Assembly: GCA_030614005.1 (NCBI GenBank)
Contig: JAUWKS010000032.1
Span: forward strand, 1-36,024
Reading direction: 5' to 3'
Source: Candidatus Heimdallarchaeota archaeon
GTDB taxonomy: Archaea; Asgardarchaeota; Heimdallarchaeia; JABLTI01
Length of the DNA stretch: 36,024 nucleotides
Made by a program: the position numbers and the translations under genes. Under the pieces are notes generated by a model. That model was not told the origin of the DNA and did no database searches. It saw nothing but the letters and a program-made list of their open reading frames with translations. Every line of letters starts with the position of its first letter. The stretch's first letter is position 1. Positions 25,806-33,960 of this stretch are shown here, one piece after another.

Positions 25806-27810
25806 AAACGCCATCTGGGGGATGGATTGGCTCGGACGCCGATGAAGGACGTGGCTAGCTGCGATAAGCGCGGGGTAGCTGCAGGCAGGCATAGAACCCG
25901 TGATTTCCTAATGGGAACTCCTAATGCGAACCAATAAGTCGCATTACTCCGTAAGGAGGGGGAACGCACCGGACGGAAACATCCAAGTAGGTGCAGGAAA
26001 AGAAATCAACTGAGATGCCCAGAAGTAACGGCGAGTGAAATGGGCATAGGCCAAACTGAATCCCCATACGCAAGTATTGGGAAATGTAGTGTTACGGACT
26101 CTCTATTGAGCTCTGCGATGCGAAGCTGAATATTCTGGAAAGCTTAACTAAAGAGGGTGATAGTCCCGTAAGCGTAAACATCCCTGAGTGTGAGAGTATC
26201 CTGAATAGCGGGGGTTGGAAATCCCTCGTGAATGGGGCACAACGAGCTCCAAGCCTAAATACGTTCCGAGACCGATAGCGCAATAGTAACGTGAGTGAAA
26301 GCTGAAAAGTAACCCGGAAGGGTAGTGAAAAGTGCCTGAAACCAGATGGTTATAGACGTTTGTGGCCCGAAAGGTAAGATCCTCCATGAAGAGAAAGCTG
26401 GTGACAGCTAGATCGTTTGGAGGGGACCGGGGTCACAAGTTCCGTCTAGAAACACGGACCAGGGAGGTCATACTTGTGGCAAGCTTAAGTGATGTCAAAA
26501 ACACGCAAGCGTAGCGAAAGCGACATGCCCGCAGTTTACAAGGGGCGCCGTCTGAAAGGGCGGGAAGTCACAGGTGTGAGACCCGAAACCGGACGATCTA
26601 CCCCTGAGCAGGCTGAAGCCTAGGGAAACCTGGGTGGAGGGCCGAGCAAGTATTGACGTGCAATTCATGTTTGTTGACTTGGGGGTAGGGGCAAAAGACC
26701 AATCTAGTCCGGTGATAGCTGGTTCCCAACGAAGTGGACATAGGCCAGCCTGCTCTGAGATGGAGCATTCGGTAGAGCAATGATTGATGGTTACGGGAAG
26801 TAAAATTCTCGCCTGTCAGTCAAACTACGAACGGATGTTTATCGTAGAAGAGTAGAGTCGGGCGTGCGTGCGTAAGGCACGTGGCCGAAAGGGGAATAAC
26901 CCAGACTATGGTTAAGGTCCCTAAATCTCGATTAAATGCTAAAATTGGAAGGACGTCATTGGACTAAGACAGTAAGGCGGTAGGCTTAGAAACAGCCACC
27001 CGCTAAGAAAAACGTAACAGTTTACTTACCGAGTCCTTTGGCTCCGAGAATGGACGGGGCTAAATCGAGTACCGATACCTTAGAATACATTGAAAGATGT
27101 AATTTGATAGTTGGGCGATCTGGTTGGGCGGAAGCAGGGCAGTGATGTCCTGTGGACCGATCAGATTTGCAGATCCTGGCGGTAGTAACAGCAAAGAGAG
27201 GTGAGAATCCTCTCCGCCGAAAGGGCAAGGTTTTCACGGCAACGTTCGTCAGCCGTGAGTTAGTCGATCCTAAGGGCGCTCTTATCTGCGGCGCTCGAAA
27301 GGGAAACAGGTTTAAATTCCTGTACTGCGTGGATACGTCAGAAGCGGCAACGCGAAGATCATTTTCTGACGCGACTGGATAAGCTCTGTAAAGTTATCGC
27401 TTTATTTAACTATATAACCCTCAGAAGTACCGTGACGGTGAGAATGAGGTGAAATTAGGAATAGGCTGCCAATAGTGGCGGCTCGAGCTTTTTCCACTCG
27501 CCCATGAAAAGGAAAATGATAAGGATTCCACGTAATCGTACCCAGAACTGACACAGGTGTCCCAAGGTGAGAAGCCTAAGGCGTGTTCGATCAACGATGG
27601 TGAGGGAAATCGGCAAATTCGCCCCGTAACTTCGGGATAAGGGATGCCTGTGGGCTTGAAAGGGCTCGCAGGTCGCAGTGACAAGGAAGGAACAACTGTT
27701 CAATTCAAACATAGCAAACCGCAAGGGTGAAAACCTGTGAACGGTTTGTGAATCCTGCTCAATGCTGGTATGTGAAAGCCGGGTCCAACCGGTCCAAGCA
27801 CCAGTCAATA

Positions 27811-27850
<40 letters not shown>

Positions 27851-28375
27851 TGTCGGATAAGTACCGACGTGCATGAACGGATCAATGATTCCTTCGCTGT
27901 CCCCACCGTCGATCGAGTGAACCCACTAGCCAGCGAACAGTCTGGCACCAACCAGCGGGAAGAGAAGACCCCGTGGAGTTTTACTGCAGCCTGTGCCTGT
28001 TTTACGGGTAGTTATACATAGTGTAGTCAGGAGCGTCGAACCAAATTCTCAGGGATTTGGGAATGCAACAATGAAACACTGACTTTAACGGCTTGTTTGA
28101 CTAACTTCTACTTCTGTAGAAGGACAAGTATTGGTGGGCAGTTTAGCTGGGGCGGCTGCGCTTGAAAAGGTATCGAGCGTGTCCAAAGGTTAGCTCAGAA
28201 GGGACGGAAACCCTTCGTAGAGTATAAGAATAAAAGCTAGCTTGACAGGGTTCTTTCCCATAGGGAACTCTGCAACGAAAGTTTGGTCTAGCGATCTGTC
28301 GATGGATCTCGTTGATTCACGGCAGCGGCAGAAAAATTACCCCGGGGGTAACAGAGTCGTCGCAGGCGAGAGCTC

Positions 28376-28444
28376 ACACTCTCCAGACAAAAAGTTACCT
28401 CGATATATAAAGAAAGATCTAGGTTTACGTTCTGGAGGAGGAGT
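28376..28444 (+). other. 69-nt insert in the apical loop of 23S helix 89
   Basis: Removing this segment joins gcaggcgagagctc to atatcgaccctgc, the standard helix 89 sequence (E. coli GAGUUCAUAUCGAC). The insert ends pair with each other: ACUC (28378-28381) with GAGU (28441-28444), a four-base bulge GGAG on the 3' side, then UCCAGA (28382-28387) with UCUGGA (28431-28436). The interior is AU-rich. It may be a short intron or an excised spacer; a symmetric bulge-helix-bulge could not be confirmed by eye. Confidence 0.8.
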
Positions 28445-28534
28445 ATATCGACCCTGCGGCTTGCTACCTCGATGTCGGCTCTTCCTCTCCTGGCGCCGCA
28501 CAAGACGCCAAGGGTAGGGTTGTACGCCCATTAA

Positions 28535-28577
<43 letters not shown>

Positions 28578-28628
28578 ATTCTTTCTACTGGTTGTGCTGG
28601 GAAATTGAGGGTAGGGCAGGGTCGGTAC

Positions 28629-28689
28629 ATTGTATGAGATGTACAGATTCAAACTACATGATTAGTTTAGTAATCTCTTATAAGCCAAA
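28629..28689 (+). other. 61-nt insert in the sarcin-ricin loop
   Basis: The sarcin-ricin stem-loop would read gggtc-ggtac-gagag-gaccc, but 61 nt separate ggtac (ending 28628) from gagag (starting 28690). The junction is exact, because neither side offers a shifted alignment. The insert ends pair: UUG (28630-28632) with CAA (28686-28688), a three-base bulge AGC on the 3' side, then UAUGAGA (28633-28639) with UCUUAUA (28676-28682). The plan matches the helix 89 insert. Confidence 0.85.
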
Positions 28690-28810
28690 GAGAGGACCCC
28701 CCCGTCGGCGCCTCTAGTCTACCGGTTATCTGACAAGGTAACGCCGGGCAGCCACGCGCCAAGCGATAATAGCTGAAAGCATCTAAGCTAGAAACGCGTC
28801 CTGAAACGAA

Positions 28811-28950
28811 TTTCCCATTCTAACGAAGTTTCGACAATGATTGACTCTTACAAGCTGTTTAGAGTTGTGTTACAATTATGAAAAATTATTTTTTTAGTTG
28901 GTCGTTTCGAGCATGGGAATGGCGACATTAACATGTTTTCGTTGGACGAA
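28811..28950 (+). other. Enlarged ES39-like expansion segment of 23S rRNA
   Basis: Between the conserved ctaagctagaaacgcgtcc and gttccgatacaagatcgg lies an extra ~130-nt helical region with an AU-rich middle (28873-28898). Its base is closed by pairing such as CCCAU (28814-28818) with AUGGG (28913-28917). The location corresponds to expansion segment ES39, known to be enlarged in Asgard archaea. Confidence 0.6.
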
Positions 28951-29026
28951 GGTTCCGATACAAGATCGGTTTGAAAGGAGTGCGGTGTACGCGTCGAGTC
29001 TTCGGGCGAGATGCTCAGCCGGCACT

Positions 29027-29082
29027 TACTTACCACCTAAGCGTGTCATTACCGAAATGGACTTCTAGACCTTAAAGAAGAA
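29027..29082 (+). repeat. Direct repeat, left copy: end of 23S rRNA and 3' processing arm (attL-like)
   Basis: These 56 nt recur at 33691-33746 with three mismatches; 29044-29082 (39 nt) is identical to 33708-33746. The left copy is the functional one, pairing with the 5' arm at 25761-25805. Two direct copies around a foreign-looking segment are what site-specific integration into an RNA gene leaves behind. Confidence 0.75.
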
Positions 29083-29104
29083 GCGAGGGCCGTAGATTCT
29101 ACAA

Positions 29105-29222
29105 AATAATTATCAGTTATTTTTTCTTTTCTTTTATCCCCTACAGTCTCAGGTGAGACTAGGGTTACTGATTGAAAAATGGATCTACTTTATTTATTTA
29201 AAGTTAACTTGAAGAAGTAACC
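29105..29222 (+). repeat. T-rich/hairpin intergenic element, copy 1
   Basis: A T-rich tract (29120-29136) is followed by a hairpin (29139-29164: CCCT, then AGTCTC-AGGT-GAGACT, then AGGG). After it come ttactgattgaaaaa and, further on, acttgaagaagtaa (29207-29220). Related arrangements occur near 33885-33945 and 35115-35232. Placed after the 23S gene, it may terminate rRNA transcription. Confidence 0.45.
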
Positions 29223-29658
29223 ATTTTTGATCGGATATTTTAAGTTATTCTAAGATTTATTTCTAGTATTAATTTTTTCTCAGTAAAATAGTTAAATTTT
29301 TGTTGAATTTATGTATAAGGTATTTGTTTAGAAATTGGAAAAAAATTAGAGGGATAGGATATTTTACTTGCTGAATTACTAAAAATGGAAAACAAGTAAA
29401 TACCAGGTTATTCCAAGAAGATTCTGCTTAGAATATCTTTTTGGAATCTTTGGTTAATTTCTGTTTTAGTTTTTTCTTTGAACTTGAAGAGAAAGTGTGC
29501 ACAAAAACCATCTATTATTATTTCCTCTTTCTTATTTATTCGAATATCCCGCAATATCTATAATTCTATTGAATAAATTTAAATCCTAAAGTATGTTTTT
29601 GTTTAAAAGAACTTTTAAATCCTATAGAAGAGTATTAGATTTTGGTTTCACAAGATCA
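29223..29658. other. AT-rich intergenic stretch, nothing recognised
   Basis: About 435 bp, clearly more AT-rich than the chromosome to the left. I see no gene, RNA or repeat. It may hold the transcription end of the minus-strand operon that follows. Confidence 0.4.
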
Positions 29659-30825
29659 TTATTTTAAAATTTGATATAGTTTATTATATTTTTTAATTAG
29701 GTATTTATCATAAATTAATGAGTCTAAAGCTGTACTAGCTTTTTTACCCAAATGTATAAGTTCTATTTTTTTTATTTTTTTATTAATTATTTTTCTATTA
29801 ATTAATTTTTTATTAATAATTGAACCTAATTTTAAGTTATCAGTAATCTCTCTATAATTATTTTCATTTAAAAATTCAAAGAATCCTTTTACCAAATCCT
29901 TATTTTTAAAGAAATCGAGTATAATCTTAAATTCGAGTAAAGGTTCATCTGATTTCTCTTCAACAAGTTTCTTACATAATTTTATCAAATTATGACTTTC
30001 ATTACCAAAATTAAAGTCTATAAATTTTCTATGCAACTTGCTTATTAAATGAAGATCGATGAGTTTAATATCTGAATAATCACTTTTTCGACCAATTAAA
30101 TTTAAGATTTTCTTTATATCGGATATTTCTGAGATGAAGTTTTCGAAATCTACACTAAAATTTGATTTTGATTTATATTTATTTATGAAATTGTTTTTTT
30201 TCCATTTCTCTTGTACCAATTTAGTGATTTCTTCATTATTCAGGAATATAATTTCATCTATTGGTGTTCTAGTGTAGAAATGTGCTAATTTTCCAATGAT
30301 TACTTGTCTTGCGGGTTCAATTACTCTCGCCATCCAACAATTATTGAAGTTATTTTTCACAATTTTATATGGAATCGAAAATGGATTTTGAAAATCTATG
30401 TAAAAAGGACCTGCTGTTTTATTTTCACTAATTTTAATCTCAGGTAAATAGCAAATTCTAGTGGTATCTCTAATATTTTTCTTTGAAAATTCAACATAAC
30501 TTGTATTTCTAGATTTTATAGGTTTTGTATGATATAATGGATAGAACACAAGATTATATTTTGGTCTTATTTCACAATCTTGACTTGCTAAAATTCCATA
30601 AGTTGGTTTAAGGAAAGTTTCAATAAATATCGCTTCTCCTTCACCTATAACTCTAGATTGTAGTAACTCAGCTTCATTCTCTAAACTATCTCTACCAATT
30701 TTTGATTCAACCAAAATGTCATTTGTAATTATTGGTAAATTCCTAAATATATCTCCTTGTTTAAGTGAAGATTCATTTCTTTTCAATTTGTATTTATAAA
30801 TTATATCTATCATTGAAATACACAT
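29659..30825 (-). CDS. Unknown 388-aa protein, last gene of a four-gene island operon
   Basis: No family can be named. The N-terminal half has motif-like blocks: QGDIFRNLPIITND, then YGILASQDCEIRPKYNLVFY, where a strand ends in S-Q-D-C-E before another hydrophobic strand, and later PFYIDFQNPFSIPY and NNCWMARVIEPARQ. Cys, Asp and Glu in SQDCE could be catalytic or metal-binding residues. The C-terminal ~180 residues are Lys/Ile/Asn-rich and helical, ending with KKASTALDSLIYDKYLIK. There is no signal peptide or membrane helix. The ATG is preceded by aaagga at good spacing, and the upstream gene ends 10 bp before it, so the two are co-transcribed. Confidence 0.6.
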   Translation of the reverse strand: MCISMIDIIYKYKLKRNESSLKQGDIFRNLPIITNDILVESKIGRDSLENEAELLQSRVIGEGEAIFIETFLKPTYGILASQDCEIRPKYNLVFYPLYHTKPIKSRNTSYVEFSKKNIRDTTRICYLPEIKISENKTAGPFYIDFQNPFSIPYKIVKNNFNNCWMARVIEPARQVIIGKLAHFYTRTPIDEIIFLNNEEITKLVQEKWKKNNFINKYKSKSNFSVDFENFISEISDIKKILNLIGRKSDYSDIKLIDLHLISKLHRKFIDFNFGNESHNLIKLCKKLVEEKSDEPLLEFKIILDFFKNKDLVKGFFEFLNENNYREITDNLKLGSIINKKLINRKIINKKIKKIELIHLGKKASTALDSLIYDKYLIKKYNKLYQILK

Positions 30826-30835
30826 TTTCCTTTAA

Positions 30836-31192
30836 TCAACCAAAATTGGTATTTTTTGTAATGTTTGAAGCGAATAACACAAGCTTTCGTAATAAATATC
30901 TACACTCTTCAAATTCCTTTATTTTTGGAATTTCATCATAATACCCTTTCCAATAAACAACATCTAACCAATCATAGTAAAAAAAACCTTTAACAAAAGA
31001 GCTAAATAAATAATCATAAGTTAAACAAGAAACTTGAAAAGGAAGGTTAATAGTTAAAAAATTCTCAGAATCGGTCATTTTGCTTTCAAGAGCGACTGCA
31101 TTGAATCTTTCATAAAGTGTAGCCAAAGTTAATGGTGGATTTCTTATTTCACCTTTCATATCTAATATTTTCCTTATAAAGATAGAGAACAT
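30836..31192 (-). CDS. Unknown 118-aa protein, third gene of the island operon
   Basis: Family not recognised. A soluble, aromatic-rich helical protein (FQVSCLTYDYLFSSFVKGFF, YYDWLDVVYWKGYY), the latter probably a compact helical bundle. The start is ATG 31192, or ATG 31159 (MKGEIRNPPLTLATLYERF), which would give a 107-residue protein. Spacing to the genes on both sides is short (10 and 32 bp), so it belongs to the same transcript. Its size next to a larger partner is compatible with a small regulatory or toxin/antitoxin-like subunit, but nothing in the sequence proves this. Confidence 0.5.
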   Translation of the reverse strand: MFSIFIRKILDMKGEIRNPPLTLATLYERFNAVALESKMTDSENFLTINLPFQVSCLTYDYLFSSFVKGFFYYDWLDVVYWKGYYDEIPKIKEFEECRYLLRKLVLFASNITKNTNFG

Positions 31193-31224
31193 TTCAGGAA
31201 TTATATATTGAGCTTCTTTCTGTT

Positions 31225-31407
31225 CTAATAGTATTCTCTAAATACGCTATCTAAGTACTGATTGAAAAACTTTGCAGTTTTTTCAACGTTGAAGTCTTTA
31301 TTTTCCATACATTCTTTGGAATATAATATCTTCACGAATTCACTAGTTTTTGTTTTAAATTCAAATATAATTTCATCTCTTGATTTAGAAGTAAAAATTT
31401 TTGACAT
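31225..31407 (-). CDS. Unknown 60-aa protein, second gene of the island operon
   Basis: A short soluble protein rich in Lys, Glu and Phe (IIFEFKTKTSEFVKILYSKE, VEKTAKFFNQYLDSVFREYY), probably two or three helices. ATG 31407 follows gggtatat. It starts 11 bp after the stop of the TIGR04255-like gene, and the next gene starts 32 bp after its stop. A gene this small would normally be doubtful, but its exact fit into a tight operon supports it. No family recognised. Confidence 0.45.
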   Translation of the reverse strand: MSKIFTSKSRDEIIFEFKTKTSEFVKILYSKECMENKDFNVEKTAKFFNQYLDSVFREYY

Positions 31408-31418
31408 CTATATACCCA

Positions 31419-32153
31419 CTAAAATTCCTCATCCAATAATCCTAATTCTTCTTTATAATCTTCTGTTAGGAATTCGATAAAATATGTTACAATCATATTA
31501 TGCGCATTGTTTAGTTTCATTTCCAATTCATCTGAGTTTATGTTTATATCGAGATTTCCATTTATAAAAATACTTTCGATTTGAAATTTATAGAACTCAT
31601 CTCGTTCGGGAAGAGATTTAAATCTTAGAATTATCTTTTGGTGGTCTTCCATGGATTCAAATGCTTTAATACCAAAAGTTATATCATTGTATTTTATATC
31701 CCAATTGTCTGGTGTTTCAATAGATACAGTAAAGTATTTCTTAAAATTGAACCCTTCTTTTTGAATTGAAAATAAATCAACATAAATCAAATTAATTCCT
31801 GAAATAGCAGGAATTTTAATTATTTTATTTAAAATCCTTAGTGTTTTTAGTATCCTTTCTATTTCTCGTTGCCATACATCATAATTAGAAAATCCAAACA
31901 CTAAGAAATCTTTGCCTAATTCAAATCCATTTTTATTGTCCTTATCTAAGAATCGAATAGGTCCCAGTCCGAAATTTATCTCTCCCTGTCGTGGTACCAG
32001 CATAATTTTTGGACTATTTGGATATATTTCCTTTAGTTTTTTTGATATTTCAGACAAATCGGTAATATTCAGATCTTCAATACTACCTGTTAAATTAATT
32101 TCAACCTTAAAGTAATTAAGTGTTTTATCAACAAAACGAACAATCCTTTTCAT
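31419..32153 (-). CDS. TIGR04255-like protein, first gene of the island operon
   Basis: A 244-residue protein resembling the sporadically distributed TIGR04255 family in length and in several blocks. These are the N-terminal strand-helix (VEINLTGSIEDLN), the middle strand followed by a Y-x-x-W helix (FLVFGFSNYDVWQREIERIL), a strand like the family's GLRYIN (IPAISGINLIYVDLF), and the C-terminal helix LNNAHNMIVTYFIEFLTEDY, where the family has a conserved L-x-x-A/L-H-x-x-I-x-x-x-F pattern. Family members often occur in defence islands and mobile DNA, and their biochemical role is unknown. A TATA box and a palindrome lie directly upstream (32208-32236). Recognition is from memory of the family pattern. 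Confidence 0.6.
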   Translation of the reverse strand: MKRIVRFVDKTLNYFKVEINLTGSIEDLNITDLSEISKKLKEIYPNSPKIMLVPRQGEINFGLGPIRFLDKDNKNGFELGKDFLVFGFSNYDVWQREIERILKTLRILNKIIKIPAISGINLIYVDLFSIQKEGFNFKKYFTVSIETPDNWDIKYNDITFGIKAFESMEDHQKIILRFKSLPERDEFYKFQIESIFINGNLDININSDELEMKLNNAHNMIVTYFIEFLTEDYKEELGLLDEEF

Positions 32154-32207
32154 ATTAGATAAATCAAATACTTGAATATATTATTTTTTCTATAATATTT
32201 CTATTGA

Positions 32208-32236
32208 GGTTACAATAACCTTTTATATATATTTCA
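32208..32236 (-). promoter_or_regulatory. TATA box and palindromic operator-like site of the island operon
   Basis: Read on the minus strand, gaaatatatataaaa (32221-32235) is a strong archaeal TATA box with A-rich BRE-like bases before it. Directly downstream is the perfect 13-bp dyad GGTTATTGTAACC (32208-32220). The start codon of the TIGR04255-like gene lies about 55 bp further. A palindrome just after the TATA box suggests repression, possibly by an operon product. Confidence 0.5.
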
Positions 32237-32341
32237 AACAAATTCATAGTTATTTACGGAATTTACTAGCAAATTAATTAAATAAATGCTCTAATACAGC
32301 TTTTACTTGTTGTTAAAACATATCATTACTAAACTGTACTT

Positions 32342-32518
32342 CTATACCTTTAAAGAAGTGGGTGTTGTGTTTCCTACATTTACTCCTGAATAATTAGCTT
32401 TCTCAATCCCTTTTTCAAATTCTTCTTCTAGATATTTCATAATTCTCTCTTTATATTTCACATCTATTCGTCTCCAAATATCTTTCTTCTTAATGAGTTT
32501 AGAATTTAATTTGAAGGT
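32342..32518 (-). pseudogene. ORF remnant without start codon (58 codons)
   Basis: The minus-strand frame is open from a TAA (32519-32521) to TAG 32342 and reads as real protein (KKKDIWRRIDVKYKERIMKY, LEEEFEKGIEKANYSGVNVG), with helical, well-mixed codons. The only possible starts are a GTG or an ATG inside it. It looks like the 3' end of a truncated gene. No family recognised. It lies between the island operon promoter and the truncated HD gene. Confidence 0.4.
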
Positions 32519-32579
32519 TTAAAACCTCATCTAAAAAGTAGAATCGAATTATATTACTTTTCCTCATCAATTAGTTCTT

Positions 32580-33566
32580 TTGCTTTCTTCAATAATAAAT
32601 GGCCCAATCGATACTGATAAATTAGATTATTTAGTCAGAGATAGTAAAAATTGCTTTCTGAAGTATGGTGAAATAATAGATTTTGATCGTATGGTTCGCA
32701 ATTTGACTGTTATAATCACTAAAAACGAATATGGACAACGAATACTTACACTAGGTACCTATGAAAAAGGTCGATCTGCTGCTGAATCATTTGCTTTTGC
32801 TAGATATTTACTATATCAATCATTATATTGGCACCATACTGCAAGAGCTTCTAGAGCAATGCTCCGAGAAGCTGCAAAATCTGCTTTTAAAGGAAAGGGG
32901 GGGCAACCAGATTTATTTCTTAAAGCATTTCAAAATTTACTTGGTGTTAAGAAAAAAATAGCTGGAGGAAATATGATAGCAGTAGATGATATTTTGGACC
33001 TTATTGGAAAATATGCTGAAAATGAGTTTGATTTTATTGAAATGATAAAAGCGAGGAATTATTACAAGAGAATACTCACTGTTCACCGGTATCCATTAAA
33101 TCATAATGAAGAATCAATGTTGAATGATTACAGAAATGCAATAAAGACTAATGCAGATTTTCAAGAGATTTTAAGAAACTCTATTTTAGAGAAATTTCAA
33201 AACTTTATAATTAACACAAAATTAAAACGAAAATCAATACTAACAGTTGAAAAAATGAATGAAACTATAAGATTTTTGAAAAAACCTGGTTCAATCTTAT
33301 GTGATTGTCCTAAACCTCCATACGGATCTACAGTAGGTTTAAAATTTATTCCAGAACCAAAGAAATTGAAAACAAACTACTATAAGAGATTTGAAATTGG
33401 TGAAAAATTATCTGATATTTGGTATAGACCATATAATGAGCTAATGAAAATAGTATCAAAAGGAAGAGTTTTTTGTCATCCTGAGATAAGAGATGTTTTA
33501 TTGGTTTCAATAGGCGAAGAAGGATTGAAAGAATGTTTGCTAAATTCAATTAAAATCACACAATAA
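32580..33566 (+). pseudogene. 5'-truncated HD-domain phosphohydrolase (SAMHD1/COG1078-like)
   Basis: About 328 codons remain. The opening SSIINGPIDTDKLDYLVRDS matches the SAMHD1/dGTPase-like (COG1078) block around the last metal-ligand Asp (GxIDxDKxDYLxRDS), and the helical C-terminal region continues for ~300 residues (ASRAMLREAAKS, GRVFCHPEIRDVLLVS). The first ~150-200 residues, with the other metal-binding His, HD pair and substrate pocket, are missing; an in-frame TAA is at 32552 minus about 20 codons upstream. As it stands, the protein cannot be an active HD phosphohydrolase. Whether the remaining part is still expressed from TTG 32580 is unknown. Confidence 0.7.
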
Positions 33567-33690
33567 ATTTAGTTCTGGTATTACTAGTCTAAAATAATCA
33601 CTTATTACCATTTAACTGAAGCAAAGATGTCCGCATTAAAATGGAAAGGGCACTTGGAATGAATTGGACAACAAAATATCAGAATTCAAG

Positions 33691-33746
33691 TACTTGCCAC
33701 CTAAGTATGTCATTACCGAAATGGACTTCTAGACCTTAAAGAAGAA
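33691..33746 (+). repeat. Direct repeat, right copy of the 23S 3' end (attR-like)
   Basis: Second copy of 29027-29082: 53 of 56 bases are the same, and 33708-33746 is a 39-nt perfect match. No 23S-like sequence precedes it, so it is not a second rRNA gene. The following bases, atgtgaggg, differ from the left copy (agcgaggg) but match the antisense remnant at 20615-20620. Confidence 0.75.
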
Positions 33747-33881
33747 TGTGAGGGAACTGAATTAGATGTAAAGGTGTTTCCAAATAAGCATAAATCTGCT
33801 TATTATGCTCACTTAACATCTGTTTTCTATTGCTTAAAATGCGGAAAGATAATCTCAGTTAATGTTGTTAAAGGGGGCTAG
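33747..33881 (+). pseudogene. C-terminal coding remnant with a Cys pair after the right repeat
   Basis: The frame directly after the repeat reads CEGTELDVKVFPNKHKSAYY, then TSVFYCLKCGKIISVNVV and a TAG at 33879. No start codon is present; the frame runs back through the repeat to a stop at 33702. It looks like the last ~45 residues of a zinc-ribbon-containing protein cut off by recombination at the repeat. Family not recognised. Confidence 0.4.
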
Positions 33882-33884
33882 AGA

Positions 33885-33945
33885 TTCTTTTTTCTTTTAT
33901 CTTTTTTATGTCTAGTTCAGGTTAGGCTTATTGAATTGAAGAATT
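33885..33945 (+). repeat. T-rich/hairpin intergenic element, copy 2
   Basis: T-rich tract (33887-33908) followed by tctagttcaggttaggctta and ttgaattgaag, resembling copies 1 and 3 in order and spacing, but with a weaker hairpin (CTA/TAG). It directly follows the coding remnant and lies at the 3' end of the gene at 33961. Confidence 0.35.
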
Positions 33946-33960
33946 GTTTTTGAAGTTGTA

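Noticed and set aside
28629..28689. Canonical symmetric bulge-helix-bulge at the sarcin-ricin insert
   Set aside because: The 3' bulge and inner helix are present, but cleavage there would leave extra bases in the loop, and no four-base central helix pairs the insert start with the downstream exon.
33691..33746. Second 23S rRNA gene at the right repeat
   Set aside because: No 23S sequence precedes the repeat; only the 3' end and processing arm are copied.
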